This document shows positions 7,968-15,287 of a stretch of 23,584 nt of DNA, piece after piece. Position 1 is the first letter of the stretch. Each line of letters starts with the position of its first letter. The position numbers and the translations under genes are program-made. The stretch covers positions 1-23,584 of the forward strand of contig CAMLJM010000033.1 of NCBI GenBank assembly GCA_946480475.1, written 5' to 3'. Under the pieces are notes generated by a model. The model saw nothing but the letters and a program-made list of their open reading frames with translations. It made no database searches and had not been told where the DNA came from. Origin of the DNA: an uncultured Alphaproteobacteria bacterium. Its GTDB lineage: Bacteria; Pseudomonadota; Alphaproteobacteria; Micavibrionales; Micavibrionaceae.

Positions 7968-8052
7968 CGGGAACAGACGTCCTGAATGCAAAAATCACAA
8001 TTTCTGCAAAATCATTATGATAAGCGTGGGGAAAATGCCCAAGGATGCCATG

Positions 8053-8085
8053 AAAAAGCCCCAGAGTTTAACGCCGGGGCTTTTT
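8053..8085 (-). terminator. Rho-independent terminator after hflC (bidirectional form)
   Basis: AAAAAGCCCC (8053-8062) pairs with GGGGCTTTTT (8076-8085) around a 13-base loop. The U-tract is present on both strands, so it could act in either direction. On the minus strand it sits about 25 bases after the hflC stop and separates the hflKC operon from degP. Confidence 0.85.
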
Positions 8086-8109
8086 ATAGGATATGGTTTT
8101 CCTAATTTA

Positions 8110-9021
8110 TTATTGCGCGCTGTTAAAGTGCTTAAAGAACTCACCCTCGGGCGACAGAATCAACCTTGTATCGCCATTGGCCATTGACGATCTGTAAGCC
8201 TCGAGTGAGCGGATGAAATCATAGAAAGCAGGATCTTTGCCCATGGCCGCGGCATAAGTCTTGATCGCTTCGTTATCACCTTCGCCGCGCAGGATTTGTG
8301 CTTCCTGCTGGGCTTCCGCCAGAATCACTGTACGCTCTTTCTCGGCTGTGGAGCGGATTTCCAGTGCGCGCTCTTCGCCCTTGGCGCGGGTTTCTGTCGC
8401 ACGTTCCTTCAATTCTGAAATCATACGATTGACCGTTGATTCACGTAAGGCCTGGGTCAGGTCAGCGCGTACGATACGGATATCGACAATTTCAATACCC
8501 AGATTGTCACGTTCGATCTGTGAATTCACGCGGGTGCGGATTTCATTCATGATGCTGCCCCGTGCTGTTGAAAGCAGGTCTTTCAGCGTGCGTTTACCCA
8601 GAACAGCACGTGTGGCTTCGTTCATGATGCCCTGAATGCGGTTATAGGCGTTGTCTTCCGTACGGAGCGTCTGCATGAACTTCAAAGGATCGGATATCCG
8701 ATAGCGGGCAAACGTATCAACGATAATCGGTTCACCGCTGGCAATGCCGTCATCGGCTGTTACTTCTGCCGAACGTTGCGTTGACGAGATAACCATTTGC
8801 TCCGGCGGGGGATCAACAGACAGGATACGGCTATCGAAGCGACGGACTTCCTGTACCACAGGGATCTTGAAGTGCAGGCCAGGTTGACGTACCTCGCCTT
8901 TGGGTTGACCGAGGTGCAAGACAATCGCCTGCTCTTTTTCGTCTACGGTAAACAGTGACTGGCTCAGGCCAATCACTACGACAGCGATAATTATAAAAAC
9001 AAAACTGAATTTCGGGCTCAT
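8110..9021 (-). CDS. hflC: HflC, SPFH-domain modulator of FtsH
   Basis: The 303-residue protein has one N-terminal membrane anchor (about residues 5-22) and an SPFH/band-7 domain. The typical end motifs are AEAQQEAQILRGEGDNEA and FYDFIRSLEAYRSS. HflC pairs with HflK in a periplasm-facing complex that controls the FtsH protease. The ATG at 9021 is preferred over an in-frame TTG nine bases upstream, because AAGGA at 9035-9031 is correctly spaced for the ATG and abuts the TTG. It lacks the roughly 40-residue insertion of Escherichia coli HflC. It has its own short insertion, AEVTADDGIASGEP near residue 87, where other HflC proteins have a tight turn. It follows hflK directly. Confidence 0.93.
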   Translation of the reverse strand: MSPKFSFVFIIIAVVVIGLSQSLFTVDEKEQAIVLHLGQPKGEVRQPGLHFKIPVVQEVRRFDSRILSVDPPPEQMVISSTQRSAEVTADDGIASGEPIIVDTFARYRISDPLKFMQTLRTEDNAYNRIQGIMNEATRAVLGKRTLKDLLSTARGSIMNEIRTRVNSQIERDNLGIEIVDIRIVRADLTQALRESTVNRMISELKERATETRAKGEERALEIRSTAEKERTVILAEAQQEAQILRGEGDNEAIKTYAAAMGKDPAFYDFIRSLEAYRSSMANGDTRLILSPEGEFFKHFNSAQ

Positions 9022-9033
9022 GAGAGGCAATCC

Positions 9034-10188
9034 TTATTGTTTGCCGGGCACAGATGGTGCGCCCGCAGCAGGTTTCAGTTCATTCAGCGGCATGTAAGGC
9101 ACGACACCGGCCTTGCTGGCATCGCTATCCATGATGATTTTCTGTGCGTTTTTCATCACGTCTTCCATGGTTTCGATGTAAAGGCGCGTGCGCGTCACAT
9201 CCTTGTTGGTCAGGTATGCGGCATAAATCGAATTGAAGCGTTCAGCGTCACCGGTGGCACGGGCAATCACCGATTGCTTGTAACCTTCGGCTTCCTGCTT
9301 CATGCGAATGGCATCGCCGCGTGCTTTCGGCAGGATGTCTTCACGATAGGCACCGGCACGGTTCTGCACTTCGATGGCATCCTGCTTGGCGGACTGCACA
9401 TCCTGGAAGGCACCCTGCACATCAGGGTGCACTTCGGCACGCTGGATCAGCACCTGATTGATCGTAATGCCGGATTTATAACCATCCAGTGTTTTGCTCA
9501 TAATATCGCGGGCGCGTATGGCGACGTTATCTCGTTCCTGTGTAATCAGCGGGAACATCAACGTCTGGCCGACAACTTCACGGATGGCGCTCTCAGCGAC
9601 TTTCTTGATAGTGCTTTCCGGATCACGGATGTTGAACATGTAATCTTCTGCGGATTTAATCGTCCACAGCACAACCATGTCCATATCGACGATGTTTGCA
9701 TCCGATGTCAGCATCAGGCTTTCTTCGGGCAGGCTTTGACGCTGGGCGGCTCCACCCATAACCAGGCGATCATCGAAACCAACCGACAGGCGGCGCATCT
9801 CGCTTACATTGATCTTGGTGAGGGTTTCGATCGGGTAAGGTAAATGATAGCCGAGACCTGCCGTCGCTTTTGTGTCGGTCCATTTGCCGAAGCGCTGGAT
9901 CACACCATTCTCACCGGGAACGATGATGTAAAAGCCGCTGGCCAGCCACAGGGCGGCAACGCCCAGCAGGATCAAACCAAACAGGCGCGGACCCTGAAAA
10001 CCGGAAGGAAATACCTGACGCAGGTTTTCCTGGGCCTTACGAAGTATTTCGTCAATATCAGGGGGAACGTCGCCACCTGAACCACGTCCGGGACCCGATC
10101 CTCCACCTGAACCCCATGGTCCACGGTTACCGCCACGATTATCGCCACCGGATGGGCGGCCCCAGGGGTTATTTGGATGATCAGGCAT
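9034..10188 (-). CDS. hflK: HflK, SPFH-domain modulator of FtsH
   Basis: A 384-residue SPFH/band-7 protein. It has a Gly/Pro/Arg-rich cytoplasmic N-terminus (NPWGRPSGGDNRGG), a membrane segment near residues 73-93 (LFGLILLGVAALWLASGFYI), and an SPFH domain with the HflK pattern GENGVIQRFGKW. A coiled-coil region near the C-terminus carries KARGDAIRMKQEAEGYKQ. The family forms the HflK-HflC cage around FtsH. The start at 10188 is chosen over a longer frame because GAGGA is five bases before this ATG and the protein then begins with the usual NPWG motif. It shares an 83-base divergent region with mrp. Confidence 0.94.
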   Translation of the reverse strand: MPDHPNNPWGRPSGGDNRGGNRGPWGSGGGSGPGRGSGGDVPPDIDEILRKAQENLRQVFPSGFQGPRLFGLILLGVAALWLASGFYIIVPGENGVIQRFGKWTDTKATAGLGYHLPYPIETLTKINVSEMRRLSVGFDDRLVMGGAAQRQSLPEESLMLTSDANIVDMDMVVLWTIKSAEDYMFNIRDPESTIKKVAESAIREVVGQTLMFPLITQERDNVAIRARDIMSKTLDGYKSGITINQVLIQRAEVHPDVQGAFQDVQSAKQDAIEVQNRAGAYREDILPKARGDAIRMKQEAEGYKQSVIARATGDAERFNSIYAAYLTNKDVTRTRLYIETMEDVMKNAQKIIMDSDASKAGVVPYMPLNELKPAAGAPSVPGKQ

Positions 10189-10226
10189 AGAAATCCTCGA
10201 TTTTTCTTGAACGAACTGGCTGGTTA

Positions 10227-10254
10227 AGAATATCTCTTTTGCAGCAGAAAACAA
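10227..10254 (-). promoter_or_regulatory. Candidate promoter of hflKC
   Basis: On the minus strand TTGTTT (10254-10249) and TATTCT (10232-10227) are 16 bases apart in the 83-base hflK/mrp divergent gap. Match quality is moderate, and the position, about 40 bases before the hflK ATG, is suitable. Confidence 0.35.
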
Positions 10255-10271
10255 CCCAAACTGGAAATATT

Positions 10272-11351
10272 ATGTCCATCGATCTCGAGTCTTTAATCAC
10301 AACCGCCCTGCGACAGGTGCGTGACCCTGATAAGGGCCAGGATATCGTCAGCCTGCATATGGTGACGGGCCTGCACGTAAAGGATGGCCAGGTTGTCTTT
10401 GCGATCGAGGTGGACCCCAAACGCGGGCCGTTGCTGGAAGATCTGCGCCAGCAGGCGGAAGCAGCCGTGCGTGTGCTGCCAGGGGTAAAATCGGTACAGG
10501 CAGTGCTGACGGCAGAACGTCCTAAGGCTGTGGCGACTGATCCACATGGCATGAACAAGAATCCGGTTTTGAATTTACCCATTCGTCATATCGTCGCTGT
10601 GGCTTCGGGCAAGGGCGGTGTCGGCAAATCAACCGTTGCCATTAATCTTGCTGTATCATTGGCGCAACAAGGCCTGAAAGTCGGATTGCTGGATGCTGAT
10701 ATTTACGGCCCTTCTGTGCCACGCCTTACAGGCCTAAGCGGTAAGCCAATGCAGGATGCGCAAGGGCAGTTGATACCATTGCAGGCGTATGGACTTAAAG
10801 TCATGTCGATTGGGTTTATGATTGAAAATGAAGCACCCATGATATGGCGCGGCCCCATGGTGCAGACAGCGCTTTATCAGATGCTGCGCGATGTCGCCTG
10901 GGGTACTGCAGAAGAACCGCTTGATGTATTGGTTGTCGACATGCCCCCGGGCACAGGCGATGCGCAACTGACGCTCGCGCAGAAGGTGCCCTTGGCGGGT
11001 GCTGTGATTGTTTCAACGCCGCAGGATCTGGCGTTGATCGATGCGCGCAAGGGGATAGAGATGTTCCGGCAGGTCAAGGTGCCTGTCCTGGGACTAATCG
11101 AGAATATGAGCCTGTTTATCTGCCCCGGATGCGGTCATGAATCGCATATCTTCGGTCATGGTGGCGCGCGGGCAGAAGCTGAAAAGATCGGTATTCCGTT
11201 CCTGGGTGAAATTCCCCTGCATACGGATATCCGTATGATGAGTGATGCCGGTACGCCCGTGGCTGCTATGGGCGGCGGCGCACAGGCCAAACACTATCAG
11301 GATATTGCTTCGCAAATTCTAACGGGCTTGAAGCAGAAGCAGGCTGCTTGA
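10272..11351 (+). CDS. mrp: Mrp/ApbC-type iron-sulfur cluster carrier ATPase
   Basis: The 359-residue protein has an N-terminal MIP18/DUF59 domain (about residues 1-85) and a ParA/MinD-type ATPase domain. The deviant Walker A SGKGGVGKST is at 112-121, Walker B-like VLVVDMPPGTGD is near 219-230, and the cluster-binding CPGC (Cys284, Cys287) is followed by HIFGHGGA. The family binds and transfers Fe-S clusters in the cytoplasm. The ATG at 10272 is preferred to an upstream TTG because GGAAA precedes it and the MIP18 domain begins there. The gene diverges from hflK and abuts folA tail-to-tail: the mrp stop ends at 11351 and the folA stop begins at 11352. Confidence 0.94.
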   Translation: MSIDLESLITTALRQVRDPDKGQDIVSLHMVTGLHVKDGQVVFAIEVDPKRGPLLEDLRQQAEAAVRVLPGVKSVQAVLTAERPKAVATDPHGMNKNPVLNLPIRHIVAVASGKGGVGKSTVAINLAVSLAQQGLKVGLLDADIYGPSVPRLTGLSGKPMQDAQGQLIPLQAYGLKVMSIGFMIENEAPMIWRGPMVQTALYQMLRDVAWGTAEEPLDVLVVDMPPGTGDAQLTLAQKVPLAGAVIVSTPQDLALIDARKGIEMFRQVKVPVLGLIENMSLFICPGCGHESHIFGHGGARAEAEKIGIPFLGEIPLHTDIRMMSDAGTPVAAMGGGAQAKHYQDIASQILTGLKQKQAA

Positions 11352-11852
11352 TTATTTCTTCCGGTTCAGCAGGCCTATCATATAGGGCACAGGCTCCTCT
11401 GCGCTCTGGATAATCTCTTCCGTCCATTCCGCAGGATTGATTTTGGGAAAAAACGTATCCCCTTCAAAGTTCTGATGAACGACTGTCAGGTATATACGAT
11501 CAACCTGTGGCATTGCGGCGGCATATATCTGGCCGCCGCCAATGATGAATATCTCATCTACTAATGTTTCTTCAGCAATCTTTTTGGCTTTCGCAATAGC
11601 ATCATCAACACTGGATGCCGTTACGACATCTCCCTGAATGCTTTCGGGCTTGGTGGTGATGATGATATTGGTGCGTCCGGGCAATGCTTTACCGATGGAT
11701 TCATAAGTACGGCGGCCCATAATGATGGGCTTTCCCATCGTGGTTTCCTTAAAATGGCGGAAATCATCGGGAATATGCCACAGCAATTTATTGTCCTTGC
11801 CGATAACAAGGTTCTCAGACATCGCGGCTATAGCGCATACAGTGGCGGTCAT
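11352..11852 (-). CDS. folA: Dihydrofolate reductase
   Basis: The 166-residue protein reduces dihydrofolate to tetrahydrofolate with NADPH. Family landmarks are IGKDNKLLWHIPDDFRHFK (acidic catalytic residue at about Asp30), GKPIIMGRRTYESIGKALPGR and the nucleotide-binding IFIIGGGQIY. The ATG at 11852 is chosen over a TTG three bases upstream, with AGGAAG six bases before it. It lies in the same direction as the HD phosphohydrolase and thyA, matching the frequent thyA-folA pairing, since ThyA generates the dihydrofolate that FolA recycles. Confidence 0.96.
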   Translation of the reverse strand: MTATVCAIAAMSENLVIGKDNKLLWHIPDDFRHFKETTMGKPIIMGRRTYESIGKALPGRTNIIITTKPESIQGDVVTASSVDDAIAKAKKIAEETLVDEIFIIGGGQIYAAAMPQVDRIYLTVVHQNFEGDTFFPKINPAEWTEEIIQSAEEPVPYMIGLLNRKK

Positions 11853-11897
11853 CAATAACTTCCTTTGCCCGTAAATTTCTACGTCGAATATAAAATA

Positions 11898-12719
11898 TCA
11901 AAGAGGCCAAGGAAAGGTGAAAACCTGCGCGCCATACGCCTTGAGGGGGTGCGGGCGCGGATGCTGCGCAACTATTTCATCCAAAATCGTGCGTGCCTCC
12001 TGCGTCTGCATATTATGGCGGGCGTAATCCCATAATTCCTGCAGGGGCTTCTTCAGATCGGGATAGAGAGATTCATAATACTGGGCCTGCATCACCAGCT
12101 CCAGCTTATCGATATCGTGTGCCATGATGGCATCTACGGTTCTGCCTTCTTCGTATTCTTCCCACAGAGACATCATTTCAGCGGCATTATCTTCATCCGG
12201 AAATTCAGCCAGCAGGAAACGCATGGCTATACGCTCCAGTTTTTGTTTTTCTGATTTTGTTATGTCGTCTTTATTTGCGCCGCCGGAAATAAAATCACCG
12301 GTTACGCTTTCTGCCAGATCGTGCACGGCTATCATACGCGCGATGCGTTTTGGATCATGTGCGCCTGTTGCCACCATAAAGGCGATCTTCATGCCATCGG
12401 CCTGGTGTCCGGCAACGCTCTGGATCATGCCTTGTGGCACACCCATGGGGATATACCCCCGGCGCGGTTCGCGGCTTAACAAGCGCACAGCTTCATTCAG
12501 ACGTTCTTCGGGTTCGACGCCCAGCATGTTGTTAAAACCAGAGCGTACGCGGGGAAAGCGTTCGAATATATGGGTCAGGAAATGGCAGTCATCCGTGGTG
12601 AGGAATGTCATTTCGTCGAAAATATTCTGGGTGTGCGCTGGGACAGGTGCTGTCGCAGTATCGCGGGCCTGCCCCTGCAGGACATAAACTAATTCGCGGA
12701 TGCGGGTGTCAGAACTCAT
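11898..12719 (-). CDS. HD-domain phosphohydrolase (YfbR/HDDC2-like) with N-terminal extension
   Basis: The 273-residue protein has the HD metal-binding pattern of 5'-deoxynucleotidases: His105 (GHQADGMKIAFM), His133-Asp134 with Glu137 (AVHDLAESVTGDF) and an aspartate at 202 or 204 (AHDIDKLELVMQAQYYE). YfbR and HDDC2 are about 200 residues long. Here roughly 90 extra residues precede the HD domain and show no motif I know. AGGGG lies seven bases before the ATG. Its position between thyA and folA suggests action on a deoxynucleoside monophosphate or a folate-related phosphate, but this is inference. The classic His of the first motif is in a GHQAD context rather than the usual EHSxR, so substrate preference may differ. 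Confidence 0.8.
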   Translation of the reverse strand: MSSDTRIRELVYVLQGQARDTATAPVPAHTQNIFDEMTFLTTDDCHFLTHIFERFPRVRSGFNNMLGVEPEERLNEAVRLLSREPRRGYIPMGVPQGMIQSVAGHQADGMKIAFMVATGAHDPKRIARMIAVHDLAESVTGDFISGGANKDDITKSEKQKLERIAMRFLLAEFPDEDNAAEMMSLWEEYEEGRTVDAIMAHDIDKLELVMQAQYYESLYPDLKKPLQELWDYARHNMQTQEARTILDEIVAQHPRPHPLKAYGAQVFTFPWPL

Positions 12720-12769
12720 GAGTATCCCCTTGCGAAGTACTCTAAAGTAATTTCTTAAATTATGTCAAT

Positions 12770-13564
12770 TTAAACCGCGATCGGGGCCTTGATACCGGGG
12801 TGGGATTGATAATCCACCAGTTCAAAATCCTCGAATTTGAAATCGAAGATATTGGTGACGTGCGGGTTTAGGTGCATTTCCGGCAGTGGCAGCGGATCGC
12901 GGGAAAGTTGCAGTTTCGCCTGCTCGAAGTGGTTGCTGTACAGGTGGGCGTCCCCAAACGTGTGAATGAACTCACCGGGTTTCAGGCAGCAGACCTGCGC
13001 AATCATCATCGTCAGCAGTGCGTAGGATGCAATGTTGAACGGCACACCCAGGAAGATGTCAGCGCTGCGCTGGTACAGCTGGCAGGACAGCTTGCCGTCG
13101 GCGACATAGAACTGGAACAGGCAGTGGCAGGGTGGCAGCGCCATAGTGGTAATGTAAGGTACGTTCCATGCCGATACGATCAGGCGGCGTGAATCCGGAT
13201 TGCGTTTGATATCGTTGATCAGGTTGCTGATCTGGTCGATATGTCCGCCATCCGGTGTTGGCCAGCTGCGCCATTGATAACCGTATACGGGACCCAGGTT
13301 GCCTTGTTCGTCGGCCCATTCGTCCCAGATAGTGACGCCGTTATCTTTCAGGTATTTGATATTGGTGTCGCCTTTCAGGAACCACAACAGTTCGTGAATG
13401 ATCGATTTCAGGTGCACCTTCTTGGTGGTGACCAGCGGGAAGCCTTCTGAAAGGTCAAAGCGCATCTGGTGACCGAAGACGCTGCGTGTACCTGTACCTG
13501 TGCGGTCGGATTTGTCGTTGCCGTTCTCTAGAACATGGCGCATCAGGTCCTGATACTGCTTCAT
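12770..13564 (-). CDS. thyA: Thymidylate synthase
   Basis: The 264-residue protein has the same length as Escherichia coli ThyA and aligns throughout. The catalytic Cys146 is in [13 protein letters not shown], phosphate-binding arginines are in [11 protein letters not shown] (126-127), and the folate/dUMP-binding stretch is [11 protein letters not shown]. It converts dUMP to dTMP using methylenetetrahydrofolate and yields dihydrofolate for FolA. It heads the minus-strand cassette thyA-HD hydrolase-folA, with a 50-base gap to the HD gene. Its own ribosome binding site (GAAAGA) is modest. Confidence 0.97.
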   Translation of the reverse strand: MKQYQDLMRHVLENGNDKSDRTGTGTRSVFGHQMRFDLSEGFPLVTTKKVHLKSIIHELLWFLKGDTNIKYLKDNGVTIWDEWADEQGNLGPVYGYQWRSWPTPDGGHIDQISNLINDIKRNPDSRRLIVSAWNVPYITTMALPPCHCLFQFYVADGKLSCQLYQRSADIFLGVPFNIASYALLTMMIAQVCCLKPGEFIHTFGDAHLYSNHFEQAKLQLSRDPLPLPEMHLNPHVTNIFDFKFEDFELVDYQSHPGIKAPIAV

Positions 13565-13632
13565 CGCGGGGTCTTTCTTTCAAAGGGGATATGGTCAGAT
13601 ATGCTTAATTGATTGTAGGTCAGAGTGCATCA

Positions 13633-13647
13633 TTAACCATGCTTTAG
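13633..13647. promoter_or_regulatory. Possible CtrA-like site in the thyA divergent region
   Basis: The 156-base gap 13565-13720 separates thyA from the small membrane protein. It contains TTAACCAT followed three bases later by TTAG, close to the TTAA-N7-TTAA box that the cell-cycle regulator CtrA binds in many alphaproteobacteria. One position of the second half-site is off. This is a single weak match. Confidence 0.2.
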
Positions 13648-13720
13648 CCGCGCGGCGATTGTGGATTAATATTTTCATAACCTGTTTAGGATATTCTCAA
13701 AGTGGGGATAGACGACAGAA

Positions 13721-13990
13721 ATGGAAAATTTCTTAAATATTATAACAGCTTACTATGGCCTGGACTGGCTAGCTCTGGCTTTTGGTATTTCCGGCAGTTA
13801 TATGATTTCCAACCAAAATCGCTTCGGCTTTTTGCTTAGCTGCGTGGGATGTCTGTGCGGTTTCTTTGTTGCGATAATATCCTCCCAGTTCGGTTTTGTG
13901 GTTTATAACCTGCTGCTGGTCGGCATTATGGCGCGGGGTTTTATCAATCTCAGCCGTTTCCAGTCTGGCCAAGGCGCGCCCGCTGAATAG
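13721..13990 (+). CDS. Small multi-pass membrane protein
   Basis: An 89-residue hydrophobic protein with about three membrane helices (near residues 13-30, 35-55 and 57-75). It has a short charged link, SNQNRFG, between the first two and a polar C-terminus. The pattern of a helix with GxxGSYMISNQNRFGF followed by a glycine- and cysteine-rich helix resembles small PnuC-like or DUF inner-membrane proteins, but I cannot assign it. GGGGA lies some 13 bases before the ATG, which is far; a closer site is not obvious. It diverges from thyA. Function unknown. Confidence 0.65.
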   Translation: MENFLNIITAYYGLDWLALAFGISGSYMISNQNRFGFLLSCVGCLCGFFVAIISSQFGFVVYNLLLVGIMARGFINLSRFQSGQGAPAE

Positions 13991-14049
13991 ATTCTTGCGT
14001 CGCAGCGATCAGATTTCTTGCGGTTTTTCCCGATAAGCTTTAGTCACTC

Positions 14050-14074
14050 CCCTGTTAAAACATTAAAAACAGGG
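14050..14074 (+). other. Hairpin covering the ribosome binding site of the HAD gene
   Basis: CCCTGTT (14050-14056) pairs with AACAGGG (14068-14074). The right arm contains AGGGA, the apparent Shine-Dalgarno for the ATG at 14085. In the RNA this hairpin could hide the ribosome binding site; it could also be a weak terminator remnant of the upstream gene, though no U-tract follows. Confidence 0.35.
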
Positions 14075-14084
14075 AATAACGCTT

Positions 14085-14843
14085 ATGGCGGTTGTCTTAT
14101 TTGATTGTGATGGCGTGCTCGTGAACACCGAACAGATGGTGGCACGTGCGGCCCGCGAAGTCCTCAGCGGTTATGGCCTGATTTATTCTGAACAGGAATA
14201 TGAAGATCAGTTCCTCGGCGCCAGCATGGAAAGCTTCCGTGACAAGGTGCGTGCTGACTGGTTGGACCGTACCGGGACCCCTGTTTCAGAGCAGGTGTTT
14301 GCTGATATACAAACGCGCTATATGCAGCTTGAAGCCGCCAATATCAAAGAGATCGCCGGTATACGTGATTTGATCGAATCTCTGGTGCGCTCGCATATTC
14401 CTTTTGCTGTGGCTTCTAATAGCTTCAAGCCTAATATTGAACGTAAGCTTAAGGCCGTGGGTCTTTATGATTTCTTTGATGGCAAGATCATTGCCCGTGA
14501 AGATGTCAAAAACGGCAAACCTGCACCTGATACCTATTTACTGGCGATGCAGCTTGTTGGTGAGACTGATCCGCAGAAATGCATTGTCGTGGAAGACAGT
14601 CCCGTCGGGGTTACCGCCGGACATACGGCAGGTATGAAGGTGATGGGTTATTCAGGTAATACGCTCAATCGTGTCCCTTATGAACAAAAATTGACCCAGG
14701 CTGGTGCTGATTTTGTATCTTCCAGCATGGCAGGGATTGCCATGGAAGTTTTTGAATTGATCGACATGATCGATCAGGGACCGAACTGGCGAAATGCGCC
14801 TGTACGGGCCGGTCGCAAGCCTGGTGGCCCTGCACCTATTTGA
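14085..14843 (+). CDS. HAD-superfamily phosphatase, beta-phosphoglucomutase-like
   Basis: The 252-residue protein has the four HAD motifs: DCDGVLVNTE (nucleophile Asp7, acid/base Asp9), the Ser/Thr of VASNSFKPN near residue 111, a Lys in NGKPAPDTY near 145, and EDSPVGVTAG near 167. A helical cap follows motif I, as in subfamily IA enzymes such as YieH, YfbT and phosphoglycolate phosphatase. They remove phosphate from small sugar or acid phosphates in the cytoplasm; the substrate cannot be read from sequence. The C-terminal 25 residues are Pro/Gly/Arg-rich and extend past the usual fold. The tmRNA promoter begins 26 bases after its stop. Confidence 0.87.
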   Translation: MAVVLFDCDGVLVNTEQMVARAAREVLSGYGLIYSEQEYEDQFLGASMESFRDKVRADWLDRTGTPVSEQVFADIQTRYMQLEAANIKEIAGIRDLIESLVRSHIPFAVASNSFKPNIERKLKAVGLYDFFDGKIIAREDVKNGKPAPDTYLLAMQLVGETDPQKCIVVEDSPVGVTAGHTAGMKVMGYSGNTLNRVPYEQKLTQAGADFVSSSMAGIAMEVFELIDMIDQGPNWRNAPVRAGRKPGGPAPI

Positions 14844-14868
14844 TCCTCCTTTATATTCAGGCAAAATC

Positions 14869-14896
14869 TTGATTTTTCAGGGATTTGCCCTATAAT
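14869..14896 (+). promoter_or_regulatory. Promoter of the tmRNA gene
   Basis: TTGATT (14869-14874) and the perfect TATAAT (14891-14896) are 16 bases apart. Transcription would start near 14903, at the left edge of the acceptor piece. Confidence 0.7.
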
Positions 14897-14902
14897 AATA
14901 AG

Positions 14903-15238
14903 TGCCGGAGCAATCCGGCTAAGATGCTAAACCCTTTGTAGAATAGACGTTGTGGACCCGGGGGCAGTACCCGGCGGCTCCACCAGAATTCCCGGCTTCA
15001 TCGATGATCGGGCATTCAGGCGGGGCCGAAACAGGATTGACGCGCGTGGTAAAGGCAAAGTCTGTATCCGTTATGGTACGGTCGTTATCCGGCCAGGCAA
15101 TTAAATGCCAACGATAACTTCAAGTTCGCAAACATGGTAGCAGCTAACGACTCCGGTCGCGTTGCTATCGCTGCCTAATTTGGCGGCTTTGCACGAAGTC
15201 AAATCCCTTATTGACTAACTATCGATAAGGTGGGGCGC
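14903..15238 (+). ncRNA. ssrA: Permuted two-piece tmRNA (SsrA)
   Basis: tmRNA rescues stalled ribosomes by adding a degradation tag. The acceptor piece comes first (14903 to CCA at 14983-14985) and the coding piece starts at 15022, the permuted order known from alphaproteobacteria. The pieces close into an Ala-tRNA-like end: GGGGCCG (15022-15028) pairs with CGGCTCC (14975-14981) and includes the G3-U70 wobble read by alanyl-tRNA synthetase; the discriminator is A and the CCA is encoded. A T-arm is visible (stem 14958-14962 with 14970-14974). CTTTG at 14934-14938 can pair with CAAAG at 15056-15060, as in helix P2. The 36-base spacer 14986-15021 must be removed by processing. The exact outer ends are uncertain. 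Confidence 0.93.
15107..15178 (+). other. tmRNA tag reading frame
   Basis: The resume codon is GCC at 15107, after TTAAAT. The frame encodes 23 residues, starting ANDNFKFA, continuing through NMVAANDSGR and ending VAIAA, with TAA at 15176-15178. The N-terminal ANDN is what SspB reads, and the hydrophobic C-terminal AIAA corresponds to the ALAA/AVAA read by ClpX. The Ala-Asn-Asp motif occurs twice, and the tag is longer than the ten encoded residues of Escherichia coli. Confidence 0.85.
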
Positions 15239-15277
15239 GGGCCGGCCTAGCAACAGAACCGGCCCATTTTCTTTTTT
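15239..15277 (+). terminator. Terminator of the tmRNA gene
   Basis: GGGCCGG (15239-15245) pairs with CCGGCCC (15259-15265) around a 13-base loop, followed by a T-rich run at 15267-15277. It ends the tmRNA transcript 11 bases before the convergent RNase H-like gene stops. Confidence 0.85.
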
Positions 15278-15287
15278 ATTTCCGTTT

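Noticed and set aside
9037..9843. Long plus-strand frame of 268 codons opposite hflK
   Set aside because: It is antisense to a well-supported gene, has no ribosome binding site and its product (His- and Phe-rich) resembles no family; it is a shadow of hflK codon use.
10239..10271. N-terminal extension of Mrp from TTG at 10239
   Set aside because: The extension adds residues outside the MIP18 domain and lacks a ribosome binding site; the ATG at 10272 fits better.
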